Assembly: GCA_918807975.1 (NCBI GenBank)
Contig: OU964935.1
Location: 12,611,823-12,675,822 of the forward strand
DNA from: Aplidium turbinatum
Lineage: Eukaryota; Chordata; Ascidiacea; Aplousobranchia; Polyclinidae
DNA: 64,000 nucleotides
Direction: 5' to 3'
Shown: in pieces, positions 34,919 to 45,922 of the stretch
How positions within the stretch are numbered: the first letter of the stretch is position 1
Layout of the letters: each line of letters opens with the position of its first letter
Program-made: the position numbers and the translations under genes
The notes under the pieces: generated by a model
The model's input: only the letters and a program-made list of their open reading frames with translations
Database searches by the model: none
Told to the model about the DNA's origin: nothing

Positions 34919-35144
34919 GAAGAAAGTGACCTCTTTACCAAAATTGTATAAATTAGAAAAAGGAAACCGATTGTCAGCTGCGTCAGGGTGGCAGTCTCAG
35001 CAATGGAACAGGAATCGGGTGAGGTTGAAGTGGATCTGGTTCTGAGAATCTGAGGGATAGGCCTATGTATCATGCGTTGCTTGTGTAACTTTTGCATTGT
35101 GTATATTACTTGCATATTTCAAACATGTAGCTGGTAGGACAACT

Positions 35145-35240
35145 ATCCAAAAAAATGTGGCCGCAAGCGTTAGCGTAAACAAAAAGTCTACGCCGCAGGT
35201 CTACGACGTAGAATTTGCGGCGTATACGTACATCTCTGTA
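35145..35240. mobile_element. end fragment of the 28979-type hAT family
   Basis: AAAAATGTGGCCGCAAGCG, TTAGCGTAAAC and GCGGCGTATACGTACATCTC copy the right end of the element at 28979-33826. Only this end is present. Confidence 0.65.
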
Positions 35241-35454
35241 GGCCTATGTATCACGCCGGTCAGTTTAAATCTGCGTCTTTCTATGTGTTATTCGCAGGGC
35301 GCCAACATTTGTAACTAGACAGCATGCCCTAATAGCTTATGCACTTTTAACGATCTCAGTGATTTGCGTCGTTATACGGGTAAGTAACTAGTTAGTTACC
35401 GGTGCTGCTTAGTGCTTTTGAATGTGTTTGCTGCTGTGTATCTCATGTAACTGA

Positions 35455-35610
35455 TGTAGATATTAATCTTATAAGTAGGCGTATCGACAGGCCTATGTAG
35501 TAGGCTATGCCTATGTGGCAGGGCAGGCCTATGTGGCATGTGGCATGTGGCATGCCTATGTGGTAGGCCTATGTAGTAGGCCTATCGTCAGGCCTTTGTG
35601 GTCAGGGTGT
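35455..35610. repeat. AGGCCTATGTGG-type imperfect tandem repeat
   Basis: A run of about ten variants of GGCCTATGTRG and GGCATGTGGC. It is a local expansion of the TAGGCCTA word that is scattered over the whole window. Confidence 0.7.
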
Positions 35611-35737
35611 CCCAGTATTTGGCGCTGTTATTTATAGCCTACAAGCAGGCGTGGATCTAGGAGTTTTTTTGGGCTGGGCCAGAAAATTTGAAAATGAATT
35701 AAAAAGTAAGAAAAAGAAAAAAACATATATGAAGAAC

Positions 35738-37372
35738 CAGTGGCGTAGCCAGGAATTTGGGGGGTTTGACGGCCGGCGGGCGAAGCCCGACGGCGTGTTT
35801 TCCAAAGGCGACACCCAGTGGCGGGGGGTCTGGGGGGCCTCCCCCAGAAAGTTTTGAAAAATTACTTTGAATTTGGTGCATTCTGAGAGCATTTTCAACA
35901 AAAATATGGGTATAAATATTCCTGTGAAATGGTGCTGTCCGGTAGCATAGCAAAAGGATAAGATCATGTTTTCTTCGGCATTTTTTCGGTAATAAAGCTC
36001 TGTCTCTATGTTTTCTTGTTGCTAATTCCTGGCTGAGATGTTTGAATGATTGGTATTGGCAAAACTCGCTCTTTTAATGCAGTTTCGCTTAAAATTAGGC
36101 AAACTTTGTTTTAGAGACATGGAGACAAGGGTTGCCAGATGGCCTTTTTTTAGGCCAAATTCCAAAAAACTGGCTTTTTTAAATTGTAGTTGGCCTACAA
36201 AAATTGATGCAAATAAGGCCAGAAAATCTGGCCTTATTTGGCCCTTTTTATGGCTGCAAGTTTTGACTGGTTTAGAAAGTATTATTTTAAGGAAATTCAA
36301 TTTCAATTGTAATATAAAAGTATCACTTATCATCACTTAGAGCCTGACCTATATTCGTTTTAATTTTAATTAGTGAGTAGAGACATTGGTAGAGAGTAGA
36401 GAATGTGTTAGCGGTGGACAGGGCGGTTCTATTAAGTTGCACCTGCCGTAAACCGTAAAGTACACACTTGCCTTGTTTGTTACCGTAATGTGATGTGTTT
36501 GCATTCCATTTGTGCAATTTTGTCGTATTTTGTTTGCTGCTAAATAATTTCAAAACCGAGTATTAGTTTTAGTTCTTATGACATCTTAAACGTACGGTAT
36601 TGATTTCGTACTGGGTTGGTCTGTGAATAAGTTTATTATAAAAGCCTACGACAACACATTTCACTGATTTTTGAACACTCCACGTTTACTTCTGATCCGG
36701 TTTGCAATACGCAAAATGCTACAGAACGACAGGAAATCTTTGCATTTGTTTATTTTTGATTTTTTAGATTCGTGGTTTTAAACTTCTATACATCAAATAA
36801 TTAAATAAGTTTTGATGTAAGTGAAGGCTATATTTTATATTGTTATTGCGAAATTGAATTTTATACATTCTTTAGTTGATACAAACAGTGTTTTATTTTA
36901 ATAATTCTTCTGTAGTCATGTATAGCCCTGAAAATAGTTTCCAATCCTGTAGTTGTAGACATCCCTGGTACATATACTCAATAAGACAAATTCATGCTTA
37001 TTGCTTAGCTAGATGTTCCGAATAGCACTGTTCATGAATTGAAGTAATAGTGGTTTCTAGTTTATCTGCTACTACAGTAATTTTTCATTAATCAAATTAC
37101 GCAAACGAACCGGTCATTATGCTCTGACAGTGCTAAATTATTATCTGTCATATTTGATCGTAAAATGGCATTTTCAAAAAATTATTTCAATTAAGTTGTT
37201 AGCGTTTATTTAGCCTTAGAAGTAAATAAAAAATTTGGCCTTTTTTTGGCCTTATTTTATAATGGATTTGGCCTTACTATAGCTTGAGCATCTGGCAACC
37301 CTGTTGGAGACTGAAAGCAGCATTCTCAATATCGTGACGTCATACGCGTGCCAAAGGAGGGGTTGTAAGTCC
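35738..37372. mobile_element. hAT-like repeat (GACGGCCGGC family), copy B, interrupted
   Basis: Starts CAGTGGCGTAGCCAGG and then runs parallel to copy A (29182-30078): GACGGCCGGCGGGC, GGGGGGCCTCCCCCAGAAA, GCATTCTGAGAGCAT, TTTTCTTGTTGCTAATTCC. It is split by the hAT element at 36127-37303, and ATCGTGACGTCATACGCG at 37329-37350 rejoins it. The right terminus is not recognisable. Confidence 0.7.
36127..37303. mobile_element. hAT element nested in copy B
   Basis: Ends AAGGGTTGCCAGATGGCC and GCATCTGGCAACCCTG; 8-bp flanks ATGGAGAC (36119-36126) and TTGGAGAC (37304-37311), one mismatch. Subterminal TTTGGCCTTTTT words as in 19099-21466. No transposase seen; the interior is AT-rich and non-coding. 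Confidence 0.82.
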
Positions 37373-37964
37373 GCTGTGGGACTAATATCAATCAATCAAT
37401 CAATGTTTTATTTGTCAGTAACAGGAACATAGGTACATGTTTGAAATATGCAATATACACAGTACAAAAGTTACACAAGTTCCCATACCGACAGGGAGAC
37501 AACGAGACGACCATACGGTCTACTAGTCAATTGCCACCCTACGGAAATTACGATTTTGCCATTTAAAATAAGCTTACAAGAGAAAAATAATAATTGAAAC
37601 GTTCCCGCGCTTCAACAACAGCATACGCACAAAAAAAAAACATATTGATGATAACGTAGGCCAAAACACAACATTCCATGAAGCAAGCAGAGAATAATAA
37701 AGTTTCCGAAGCAACTGACAAGTTGGTTTCCATAACATATCACTTACGATGCACTGTAGCTTTGTAAAATTAACGTTTTGATCTCTTTTTTGAAACAATG
37801 AAATGATAAGTTTTTTAGCCTACTTGGAACCTCTGACCAGAGCATTGGTCCCAATACCTGCATGGACTTCTTGCCAAATTCTGTGTTTGATCTGTTTATA
37901 AAATAATTGTTGCTTGTTTGATATCTTGTGTTATGCTGATGAATAGAGGAAGCATTTGTAAATA

Positions 37965-38001
37965 AATCACAATACGTAGACGCCGTCTACGTATTGTGAT
38001 T
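37965..38001. other. 37-bp perfect palindrome inside the LINE
   Basis: Arms of 18 bp (AATCACAATACGTAGACG and its exact complement) around one central C. One arm continues the LINE sequence, so the second looks like an inverted duplication made in place. Confidence 0.85.
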
Positions 38002-38456
38002 CGCCGTCATTCATATGAACTTTGTACATATGTTTTTTTATTTCAATGTTATGTATGTCTTTTAGTTTCAAGATGTTCATTTTGAAAAATAAAAAATTAG
38101 TGTGAGCATAGTAATTTTGTTTCGTAATTATTCTTATAACCTTTTTTTGTAATTTTATTAATGGATCCAGTGCACTGTCACAGGCCTTTTCCCAGCTTGA
38201 AATACAATATTGCAAATGACAGTAAATCAAAGCGTGATACACATCTTTTAAAGTGTCTGTGTTGACATAATTTCTGAGTTTAAGCAATGCCCATGAACCT
38301 TTTGCTACTTTTCCGCAAATTTTATCTATGTGATATTTCCATGTTAATTTGTTATCTATGTAAACGCCAAGGTATTTTATTTGATCTTTTTGTTGAATGC
38401 TTGTGTTACCAATGTTAATGTTAAAATGTTTTATGTGTTTTTTATTTGTTATTAGT

Positions 38457-39259
38457 AGGGCCATTTTTATATGACCTTAAAAAATCAATAATATGACTTT
38501 ATTTTTTGGAAAATATGACTTTATATGACTTTATGTGAAAATCGTTTATTTTTACATGCGAACAACGTCACTCACGAAACTAAAGAGTAAAACATACGCA
38601 ACATAACAGTAATACACATCCATTTTTATTTCAAACCACTGTTGTAGTACAGTTTCATGTAGTGTGGAATGTTAGAGTCTTTGAAGTTACGATTTGGACG
38701 TAAAAATGACTTCAGTAAGTTTTACAATCGCTTTGACTTTCGCTGCATTTGATTCTTTCACTTTTGGCATGCTGAACCAGATATTCTCTCTATGTCTAAG
38801 TCTCTGTATATATTTAACTGTTATATTCTTCAGTTTGCTACTAGTTGTACTGTATTTGTACATAAATAATGCACAGAAGTAGAACAGATTGTGTTGCAAC
38901 ACAATGCAATGTGTGACCTCATAAAATATAGGTCTGTGACTGTAAGGGTTATGTAGGCCAATCCTACAGTTTGCCTTCGTTCAATCAGAAATTGCCTTAC
39001 TTTCTTAGTGCTTAATTGCTTCACCGCTTAAATTGGTACTTTTTATTTAAAGTGTACAACGGTATGACTTTATAACTCAAAAATACGACTATATAACTTA
39101 AAAAGCTGATTTATGACCTAACCAGGAAAATATGACTTTATATGACTTCATAACTTTCTTAATATACCTCATAGGGATGCGGTTTTTGCGTTAAAATTGA
39201 TTTCACGACTTACTGATGCATAAAAAAAAATATGACTTTAATGACTTTAAATGGCCCTA
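38457..39259. mobile_element. MITE-like element with TATGACTTTA repeats
   Basis: Ends TAGGGCCATTT and AAATGGCCCTA with a perfect 8-bp duplication GTTATTAG at 38449-38456 and 39260-39267, lying exactly in the LINE frame. Both sides repeat TATGACTTTA many times. Non-coding. Confidence 0.88.
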
Positions 39260-39426
39260 GTTATTAGCATGTATTCAGTTTTTGAGAAATTTAATGATAA
39301 TCTATTAAGCTTCAACCAGTTGTAAACTTTTTGCATTTCGGCATTCACAATATCAGCTGTTTAGAAGCATATCAAACCATTCAACAATTTCTCACAAAAT
39401 TTCGGGGGGGGGCCCGATCCCCTTGG

Positions 39427-39477
39427 GAAGCGGTGCTGGTGTCGTGTGCCACAGGAAGCGGTGCTGGTGTCGTGGTT
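39427..39477. repeat. 29-bp spaced direct duplication
   Basis: GAAGCGGTGCTGGTGTCGTG occurs twice, 29 bases apart, just outside the left arm of the inverted structure at 39490. Confidence 0.8.
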
Positions 39478-39597
39478 CCAAGCATTGGTTATTCGGAGCT
39501 GGTTTACAAGCTTCCCACTTGGTTAAAAAGGCGATGACGTCACGGAAGTAGTATCCACCAAAAAAATACTACAAAAGTGGGGTGAAATCAGTCAATC

Positions 39598-39834
39598 ATG
39601 ACGATAAAAAGCATGCAAATGTCCGCCTTTAGTAAATTAGTTGTGATTTGCTTGTTTCTGCTTCAATTTTTACAATTGAACCAGCCCTGCAAAGCAGAAG
39701 ATCTCACCTATGCAAAGCAATGTAACACAGGCCCGAAAAACACCACATATCTCCTTAGAAAAGAGTTAAACTTGACCAAGTTTAACTATTTATCCGAAGA
39801 ATACACAGCAATTAATAAAGATAACAGCATTTAA
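39598..39834 (+). CDS. putative secreted 78-residue peptide, left copy
   Basis: No known family was recognised. Starts MTIKSMQMSAFSKLVVICL; residues about 10-30 form a hydrophobic signal-peptide core (KLVVICLFLLQFLQL) with a likely cleavage after PCKA. The mature part begins EDLTYAKQCNTGPKNTTYLL and holds two N-glycosylation sequons (NTT, NLT) and one Cys. The TGACGTCA motif 60 bp upstream (39533) is CRE-like. The same frame, with two or so residue changes, lies in the opposite arm at 49733-49969, while the tandem units between are decayed homologues (KELNLTEFNHLYEK). Keeping both outer copies open hints at selection or recent copying. Expression is unknown. Confidence 0.55.
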   Translation: MTIKSMQMSAFSKLVVICLFLLQFLQLNQPCKAEDLTYAKQCNTGPKNTTYLLRKELNLTKFNYLSEEYTAINKDNSI

Positions 39835-40456
39835 TCAAGAACATATCTCTGTCGTTTCTGCTTCGATTTTTACAATTGAATCATTGCTGGAAATCACAAG
39901 CTATCGTCTACCCAAATAAAGCTAAGCCAGACTCTAAAAGTTAAAAATATTTCCTAGGTAAAGAGTTGAACTTGACCGAGTTTAACCATTTATACGAAAA
40001 ATAACTTTAAGCATTTAATAAACGCTAATTTAAAGAACATATGTCTGTCTATTAACAAGCAAAAGTTGAGGTTGATAGCTTTTTCACAAAGCGAGCAACC
40101 GGGCTTTAAACACAAGCAAATAGCGCCCGATGACTCGTTGCATTTCTGAATCGAAGCAAGTATACAAGTTTCCCCTGGTCTGCGATCATTTTATGTCTTT
40201 ATTAAATTAGTTGTAAGTTGCTTGTTTCTGCTTCGATTTTAACGATCGAACCATTGCTGGAAAGCAGAAGCTATCGTCTATCCAAATAAAGGTGATCCAG
40301 ACTCTAAAATTTAAAAGTATTTCTTAGGTAAAGAGTTGAACTTGACCGACTTCAACCATCTATCCCACAAATATTTTTTTAAATACCGTACTAGCATTTA
40401 TTCAAACGCTAATCTAAAGAACATATCTCTGTGTATTTACAAACAAAAGTTGAGGT
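39835..40456 (+). repeat. 380-bp peptide-gene array, left segment
   Basis: One short (200-bp) and one and a half full units before the LTR element. Anchor word GAGTTGAACTTGACCGA at 39963 and 40333. Units keep the codon-level likeness to the peptide gene (KLVVSCLFLL, KELNLTEFN) but carry stops. Confidence 0.8.
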
Positions 40457-41009
40457 TGTCGCCTTTCCGGGTATGGATGGGTTGGGGTCACCAGCTTAGC
40501 CCTTTGCTAAGCGCCACACGGTCTACGAAGCAACTGTGATGGAAGTCGCTACGGCGACGCGACCGTGTAACTGTATAACAATAACTGTGTAGCCTACTTA
40601 TTACCGTATTCACTGTTCACTGCGTCCAGTAGTTTATTCCACGTTACTGTACATCCAAAGGTTGAGGGTTGTATCTCCAATATATAATCATTACTTTGAT
40701 ACAAGATCCGAAATAAATCGATTATGCATTTAAACATATATCCAGTGCTTGACTGTAATAAGCGACTGTTAAGCAGACGTCCAAAACGAACTAACTTTCT
40801 TTTTCAAGTTTCAGAAATAAAAATGGCTTCTTACAAGAGAGGAGCGCATCTCTCATAACGAAGAAACAAACACTGCGCTCTCACTAAATCTAACGTCACA
40901 TTCCAGAACTGTGGAAGAGAGGACCAATCACGTGCTACTACGAGCTGTCTCCCCAGTGATGCACAAAACACATTATTATTTGGGTTCCATGGAGGGGAGT
41001 ACCGCGACA
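40457..41009 (-). repeat. 3' LTR of the Ty3/Gypsy-type element
   Basis: 553 bp, TG...CA ends, near-identical to 45923-46475. It is the downstream LTR because the element reads on the minus strand. Confidence 0.95.
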
Positions 41010-41564
41010 TAGCTCCCCCTCTAAGTGGGTACGAAGTTATGCGAACACACGACAAAAATACAAAACGAAATGACAAAAATATTGGTAGTTCTGGGTGAAT
41101 CGGCTGATGGTCGTTGTTACGGCATGAAGCAGGCGGAGAAGAATGATCGTTGTTCTTCTAGCATGACGGTCATTCCGAGTAGCAATCCGGATGTGATAAA
41201 AATCCCGCGGAACGGCCGCAGTATCGCGTGAGCGATCGACATGCAGAGTATCCCTGCTCGCGATGACATAATGTCCGTAATTGTCCAATCAGTCCTTAGA
41301 TTTCTTCTGATCTTTCAAAGTTGTGTCACCCAGTCTACAGCAGTGTTGGAGGTGAATATCTACAAAGTATATACAAGGCAGTAAGAGTCCTTCATAAGGA
41401 AGGTGTCTAAAGTAAGTCAAAAATTTTGAATCACACTCATACTCAAAGATGTTCAAGACTCACCAGAGAAACGAAGGGACACGAACACAGAATCCCTAGA
41501 CTCAAGGTAAGGTAAAAAAAAGGAACTGTGTACAGCAGAAAGGTACGGTAAAGGCAAGGGTTCA

Positions 41565-44500
41565 TCACTTCCGGAAACGAGTAGGTAACCTGACTTCTCT
41601 GCCGGTACGTGTCACGTAGTGTGAAGCGGTCGATGAGACTGGGAGCTCATCGGAAACCCTAGGATCATCCTGGGAACGAACGTACTGCATAGAAGAAGTC
41701 GAAGAAGTTAAGAACGTATCGTCTCGAAACGGCAGTGACGTTTCGGCATGACTTGAAAAATCCTCATCAGGGGAAGTGTCCATATAAGCAGGTTTTAATC
41801 TGTCAATGGTAACTGTATCAGTGCGACCAGCGATGTCAACGGTAAAGTACTTCTCACAACGATCGATTACACGGTAAGGCCCGTCGTAAGGTGGACGTAA
41901 CGGTCCCTTCACTGCATCATGTCGTATAAAAACGTGTGAGCATGTGTCAAGGTCAGCGTCCATATAAACAGAGCGTTTGCCATGACGCGGGTGTATGTAA
42001 GGAAAATTGTTGACAAAATCACGTAACTGACGCACGTAGTGGGAATTGACAGGACCTACAACGGGGTCTGCAAAAAAATCACCTGGTAAACGAAGGGTGG
42101 TGCCAAGTGTGGCTTCAGCAGAAGAAAAACCAAGATCTTCCTTTATCACTGCACGAGTGCCCAGGAGTGCCAATCCGAGGTGGGAGAACCAGTTGTTTGG
42201 GTTGGATTGAGCTCTGATGGCAGTTTTGAGTGTGCGATGCACCCTTTCAACTAATCCGTTGCAAGCAGGGTGGTAAGCAGTAGTTGTACGATGATCACAC
42301 CCAAGGTATTGGCATAGCTCTTTCCACAGGAGAGAGGTGAATTGTCGACCACGGTCAGTGACCATGGTGACAGGGGCGCCAAAGCGTGATACCCAACCCC
42401 AGAGAAAGGCATCAGCACATGCACGTGCAGTAATGCTGGTCAACGGTAGGGCTTCGACCCAACGCGTGTGGCGGTCAATAACGGTGAGGAGATACGAATA
42501 TCCGCTGGACTCAGGTAGTTCTCCAACGATATCAACATGGACATTCGCAAAACGTTTGTCAGGAGTAGGAAAATGAGTTAGAGGCGCCGAGACGTGCCGT
42601 TGAATTTTGGCGCGTTGACAAGAGACACATGTCTTAACCCAAGCTTTGATGTCAGCCTTCATGTCAGGCCAAACGTAGCGTTGAGCAATAAGGCGTTGTG
42701 TTGATTTGATTCCTCCGTGGGTGAGGTTGTGCAGTTTGTCAAAAACTGTTTGGCGATACGTCGTCGGCAACAGGACTCTAAAGCGTCCGGTTGAGGTATC
42801 CCCCTCGATGGAGATGCCGTGTTCAGGTAGGAGTCGTTTTTCCAACGTAAGAGAGGTAGGACTCATACGAAAGTCAGCTAAGGAGGTGTCATCGTGTTGA
42901 GCAATGGCCAGGTCACAAAAGTCGAAGTTGATACCATCTTCATAAATGGCATTGACTGCAGCGCGACTGAGACAGTCTGCGACCAAGTTTTCACTACCCT
43001 TTAAGTAGCGAACATCAGTAGAGAACTCACTGACGTAGGCCAAGTAACGTAACTGTCGTGCTGTGGCTTTCGCCATCGTTGCGCTGAAAGCTGCAGCTTG
43101 CGGACGGTGATCTGTAAAGATTGTGAAATCACGTGACTCAAGGAAGTAGGAGAAATGTCGGACGGCGAGGTACATGGCTGTAAGCTCTCTGTCAAAGACA
43201 CTATACTTCTGTTGAGCTGTATTAAAGAAACGAGAAAAAAACATGAGCGGCTTGGCTTCGCCATCGATGAGTTGTTGAACAACAGCGCCAGCGGCAGTAT
43301 CTGACGCGTCTGTGACTAGTTGGATGGGAGCACCATGAACGGGATGAGAGAGTAACGTGACTTTCGCGAGGCTCTGTTTCGCAGTCTCAAAAGCATGCTT
43401 CATGATGTCAGTCCAGATCAGAGGTTTCTTTGACGACTTACCAGGCGGTAAGGAAGTGTACAGAGGTTGAAGGATTTCCGCACAGTGTGGTATGAACATG
43501 CGGTAGAAGTTGAGCATACCCAGGAAACATCGTAATTGTCTTACGGTGGTGGGTAGAGGAAAGTTCAGGATAGCTGAGACTTTGCCAGGATGCGGCCGTA
43601 TGCCGCTCGAGTCGAGCTGGTGTCCTAGGAACTTCAGTTCGGGTACCGCAAAGGAACATTTTTCCTTGTTGAGGATGAGACCGTAGTGGTCAAGACGTTT
43701 GAACACCTGAGATAGGTGGCGTTTGTGCTCCTCTAAGTCTCGAGAATGGACGAGGACGTCGTCAATGTAACAATAGACATAGGGAAGACCCCGCAGCACT
43801 TCATCCATGAAGCGCTGAAACGTCTGTGCGGCACCCGAGAGACCCATAGCTGTACGTTTGAAGTTGCAACTCCCCATTGGAGTCACAAGGGTCGTCTTGT
43901 GACGATCCTGTTTTGCTATGGGTATCTGGTGGTAGCTCTTCACGAGATCCAGGCTGGAGAAGATAGTGGATCCAGAGAGGTGGTCTACAAAGTCGTGAAG
44001 ATAGGGTATGCGGTAGGAGTCTTTCGTGGTTTGTTTGTTGAGCAAGCGAAAATCACCCGTGATTCTGTACCGCCCATTTGGCTTGGGTACTAGGTGTACT
44101 GGTGTACCGTATGGAGAGTTCGCCGGTTCTATAATGTCCAAGTCAAGGAGCGTCTGCAGTTCCTTGCGGAGACCCTCCAGCTTTTCTGGAGATAGTCGTC
44201 GTGCCCGTTGGCACACAGGTGGACCATTGGTAGGAATATAGTGTTCCGTTGTGTGGCGAACTGGACGGTTGAAGTTCTCCAGCTCAAAAACAGAAGGAAA
44301 CTCTTCCTCTAGGAAAGCTAGTTCAGCAGGAATCTGTGCCGTGCTCGCAGAAGGTGAACAGGCATCAGAATAGAGTTGAACTTCAGAAGCATCAGTAGGT
44401 GAAGTAGACAAATCCGTATCAGGAGCAAAGTCAGTACTCGATACACAGGGATCGGCTGGGGTCGTCTGTAGGAGACGGCCGTTAACAACGTCAGGTGTTA

Positions 44501-44861
44501 AACAAAAATGGCGTAAGAAATCCAGTCCAAGAATGGGAAAATCTACGTCTGCAACGCGGAACGTCCACTCAAATGTGCGGTCAAAACCAAGCGACAAAGT
44601 CAATGGTCTTTCGCCAAAAATGTTAACCGCAGTGTGATTAGCTGCGCGTAGACTGGATTGCGGTTCGGAAACGTCGGTATAACAACGCGGCAACAACGAA
44701 AAGGTCGATCCTGTATCAACACAAAAGTTAATGTCAGTAAGAGTGTCAAGAATCATGAAAAGAGCGGAATGTGTCGTAGGTCCTGCGGAGCCGAGGCTGC
44801 CCACTCGTCCATCCCTCGGCGTTATTCGTTTTTTGGCTTGCCTCTTGGGACCCAAGAGCAA
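41565..44861 (-). CDS. pol: Pol polyprotein of the Ty3/Gypsy-type element
   Basis: 1098 residues, in the family's usual order. Protease: VDTGSTFSLLP near residue 48. Reverse transcriptase: YRITGDFRLLN at 265-275 and catalytic YIDD at 365-368. RNase H: LVTDASDTAAG at about 515-525 and TDHRP at 583-587. Integrase: zinc finger H711...H715...C745...C748 (HNLTHGG, CVSCQ), then the DDE core starting HVDIVGELP, with TDRGRQF and the E in NGLVERVHRT. A chromodomain was not recognised. PR-RT-RH-IN order assigns it to Ty3/Gypsy rather than Copia. It overlaps the gag-like frame by 40 bases. Confidence 0.95.
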   Translation of the reverse strand: MLLGPKRQAKKRITPRDGRVGSLGSAGPTTHSALFMILDTLTDINFCVDTGSTFSLLPRCYTDVSEPQSSLRAANHTAVNIFGERPLTLSLGFDRTFEWTFRVADVDFPILGLDFLRHFCLTPDVVNGRLLQTTPADPCVSSTDFAPDTDLSTSPTDASEVQLYSDACSPSASTAQIPAELAFLEEEFPSVFELENFNRPVRHTTEHYIPTNGPPVCQRARRLSPEKLEGLRKELQTLLDLDIIEPANSPYGTPVHLVPKPNGRYRITGDFRLLNKQTTKDSYRIPYLHDFVDHLSGSTIFSSLDLVKSYHQIPIAKQDRHKTTLVTPMGSCNFKRTAMGLSGAAQTFQRFMDEVLRGLPYVYCYIDDVLVHSRDLEEHKRHLSQVFKRLDHYGLILNKEKCSFAVPELKFLGHQLDSSGIRPHPGKVSAILNFPLPTTVRQLRCFLGMLNFYRMFIPHCAEILQPLYTSLPPGKSSKKPLIWTDIMKHAFETAKQSLAKVTLLSHPVHGAPIQLVTDASDTAAGAVVQQLIDGEAKPLMFFSRFFNTAQQKYSVFDRELTAMYLAVRHFSYFLESRDFTIFTDHRPQAAAFSATMAKATARQLRYLAYVSEFSTDVRYLKGSENLVADCLSRAAVNAIYEDGINFDFCDLAIAQHDDTSLADFRMSPTSLTLEKRLLPEHGISIEGDTSTGRFRVLLPTTYRQTVFDKLHNLTHGGIKSTQRLIAQRYVWPDMKADIKAWVKTCVSCQRAKIQRHVSAPLTHFPTPDKRFANVHVDIVGELPESSGYSYLLTVIDRHTRWVEALPLTSITARACADAFLWGWVSRFGAPVTMVTDRGRQFTSLLWKELCQYLGCDHRTTTAYHPACNGLVERVHRTLKTAIRAQSNPNNWFSHLGLALLGTRAVIKEDLGFSSAEATLGTTLRLPGDFFADPVVGPVNSHYVRQLRDFVNNFPYIHPRHGKRSVYMDADLDTCSHVFIRHDAVKGPLRPPYDGPYRVIDRCEKYFTVDIAGRTDTVTIDRLKPAYMDTSPDEDFSSHAETSLPFRDDTFLTSSTSSMQYVRSQDDPRVSDELPVSSTASHYVTRTGREVRLPTRFRK

Positions 44862-45904
44862 GGTTTTTCACAGCGATGTGCCTTATTACCATATGTGAGG
44901 TGGTAATAGCATAAAACACGCCTTGAGTCATTGGACCTCGGTTTGGGTTTGAAGTCGGTGGAGTCCGTAATTTTCGGAGTAGAGGTACTCGGCTCCGAGC
45001 GCCTAAAATTCGCAGGCGAGCTCAGTGTAGACATCGAGGTTGTACATGAACGAGAGTCAGAAGAAGCAGTAATGGAGGTTTGGAGCTCCTCCAGGCGGTC
45101 CGCGAGTGAAGAAATGCGGTTCTCCAAGTGGAAGTTAAATTCTGGCTGTTTATTGGTATCTTGCGTGGGAGCAGAATTAGATGGCTCTCCCGCAGCAATG
45201 ATGTCATCTGCTCGTTCGGCGAGCGTTTGAAGATCGTCACCCTTACAGATGGTTAAAAGTTGTCGCACTCCAGGAGGGAGACGGTCAAGAAAAACTATGC
45301 GAAGGAGAGGAAAAAAATTCTCAGGAACACGACCGTTTATAGCAACTAACTGACGTAAACGCTTTAAGAGCTCGGTCGGCTTAAGGCCTCGATCTTTGTT
45401 ACCATGTAAGAACTCGTGAAGTCTCTCCGTAGAGGACTTCATATTCTCGGCAGTGATCAAAGTTTTAAAATTTTCATACGGTAAATCACAATGTACACAA
45501 TTATCCAAAATTTCTGTCATATCAGCCAATTGCTTAGGATCAAATTTTTGTACGATGCAATCGAACTTATCACGTGAGCTCATGTCAGGGTGCTGCATGA
45601 ACGCAGATTCACACAATGATAACCATAATTGCACATTGCTATGAGTAAACACAGGTAATTTAAGTTTTTTTGATACTGGTACGTTTGCCGACAAGTTCAT
45701 AATATTTTGTGCAGCAGTGTGAAAAGCTTCTGTGGCGTTATTATTTGCCTTAGTATTAATGCTACGCACTACGAAATACAGTAAGGTAGTTAAAAATGAC
45801 GTCACAATAGCCAAAAGTGACACTACAATAACAATAAACTCCATGTTGGTTGAATTAGGCCAAGTTAAGTTACATAAAAAATTGTTGCAACGTTCCAAAT
45901 CCAA
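44822..45904 (-). CDS. gag: Gag-like protein of the Ty3/Gypsy-type element
   Basis: 360 residues. A hydrophobic stretch near the start (residues about 21-46, FIVIVVSLLAIVTSFL) is unusual for Gag. The central part (LPVFTHSNVQLWLSLCESAF, FLDRLPPGVRQLL) resembles the capsid region of insect and other invertebrate gypsy elements. A zinc-knuckle-like cluster lies at the end (CYYHLTYGNKAHRCEKPCSW). It lies directly behind the 5' LTR. Confidence 0.85.
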   Translation of the reverse strand: MDLERCNNFLCNLTWPNSTNMEFIVIVVSLLAIVTSFLTTLLYFVVRSINTKANNNATEAFHTAAQNIMNLSANVPVSKKLKLPVFTHSNVQLWLSLCESAFMQHPDMSSRDKFDCIVQKFDPKQLADMTEILDNCVHCDLPYENFKTLITAENMKSSTERLHEFLHGNKDRGLKPTELLKRLRQLVAINGRVPENFFPLLRIVFLDRLPPGVRQLLTICKGDDLQTLAERADDIIAAGEPSNSAPTQDTNKQPEFNFHLENRISSLADRLEELQTSITASSDSRSCTTSMSTLSSPANFRRSEPSTSTPKITDSTDFKPKPRSNDSRRVLCYYHLTYGNKAHRCEKPCSWVPRGKPKNE

Positions 45905-45922
45905 TCACGTCGGGGTCACCAA

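Larger units (their letters stand above)
37383..39352 (-). mobile_element. LINE, 3' part, with a nested DNA element
   Basis: Read on the minus strand: VNAEMQKVYNWLKLNRLSL and FSKTEYMLITN (39350-39268), a nested element, then KYLGVYIDNKLTWKYHIDKI, ALIYCHLQYCISSW and DPLIKLQKKVIRIITKQ down to about 37990, then NTRYQTSNNYFINRSNTEFG and LGPMLWSEVPS further on. This is the RT thumb and C-terminal region of a CR1/Daphne-type LINE. It ends with an AATAAAA signal and a (TGAT)n tail at 37384-37402. A 37-bp palindrome at 37965-38001 interrupts the frame. Confidence 0.82.
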
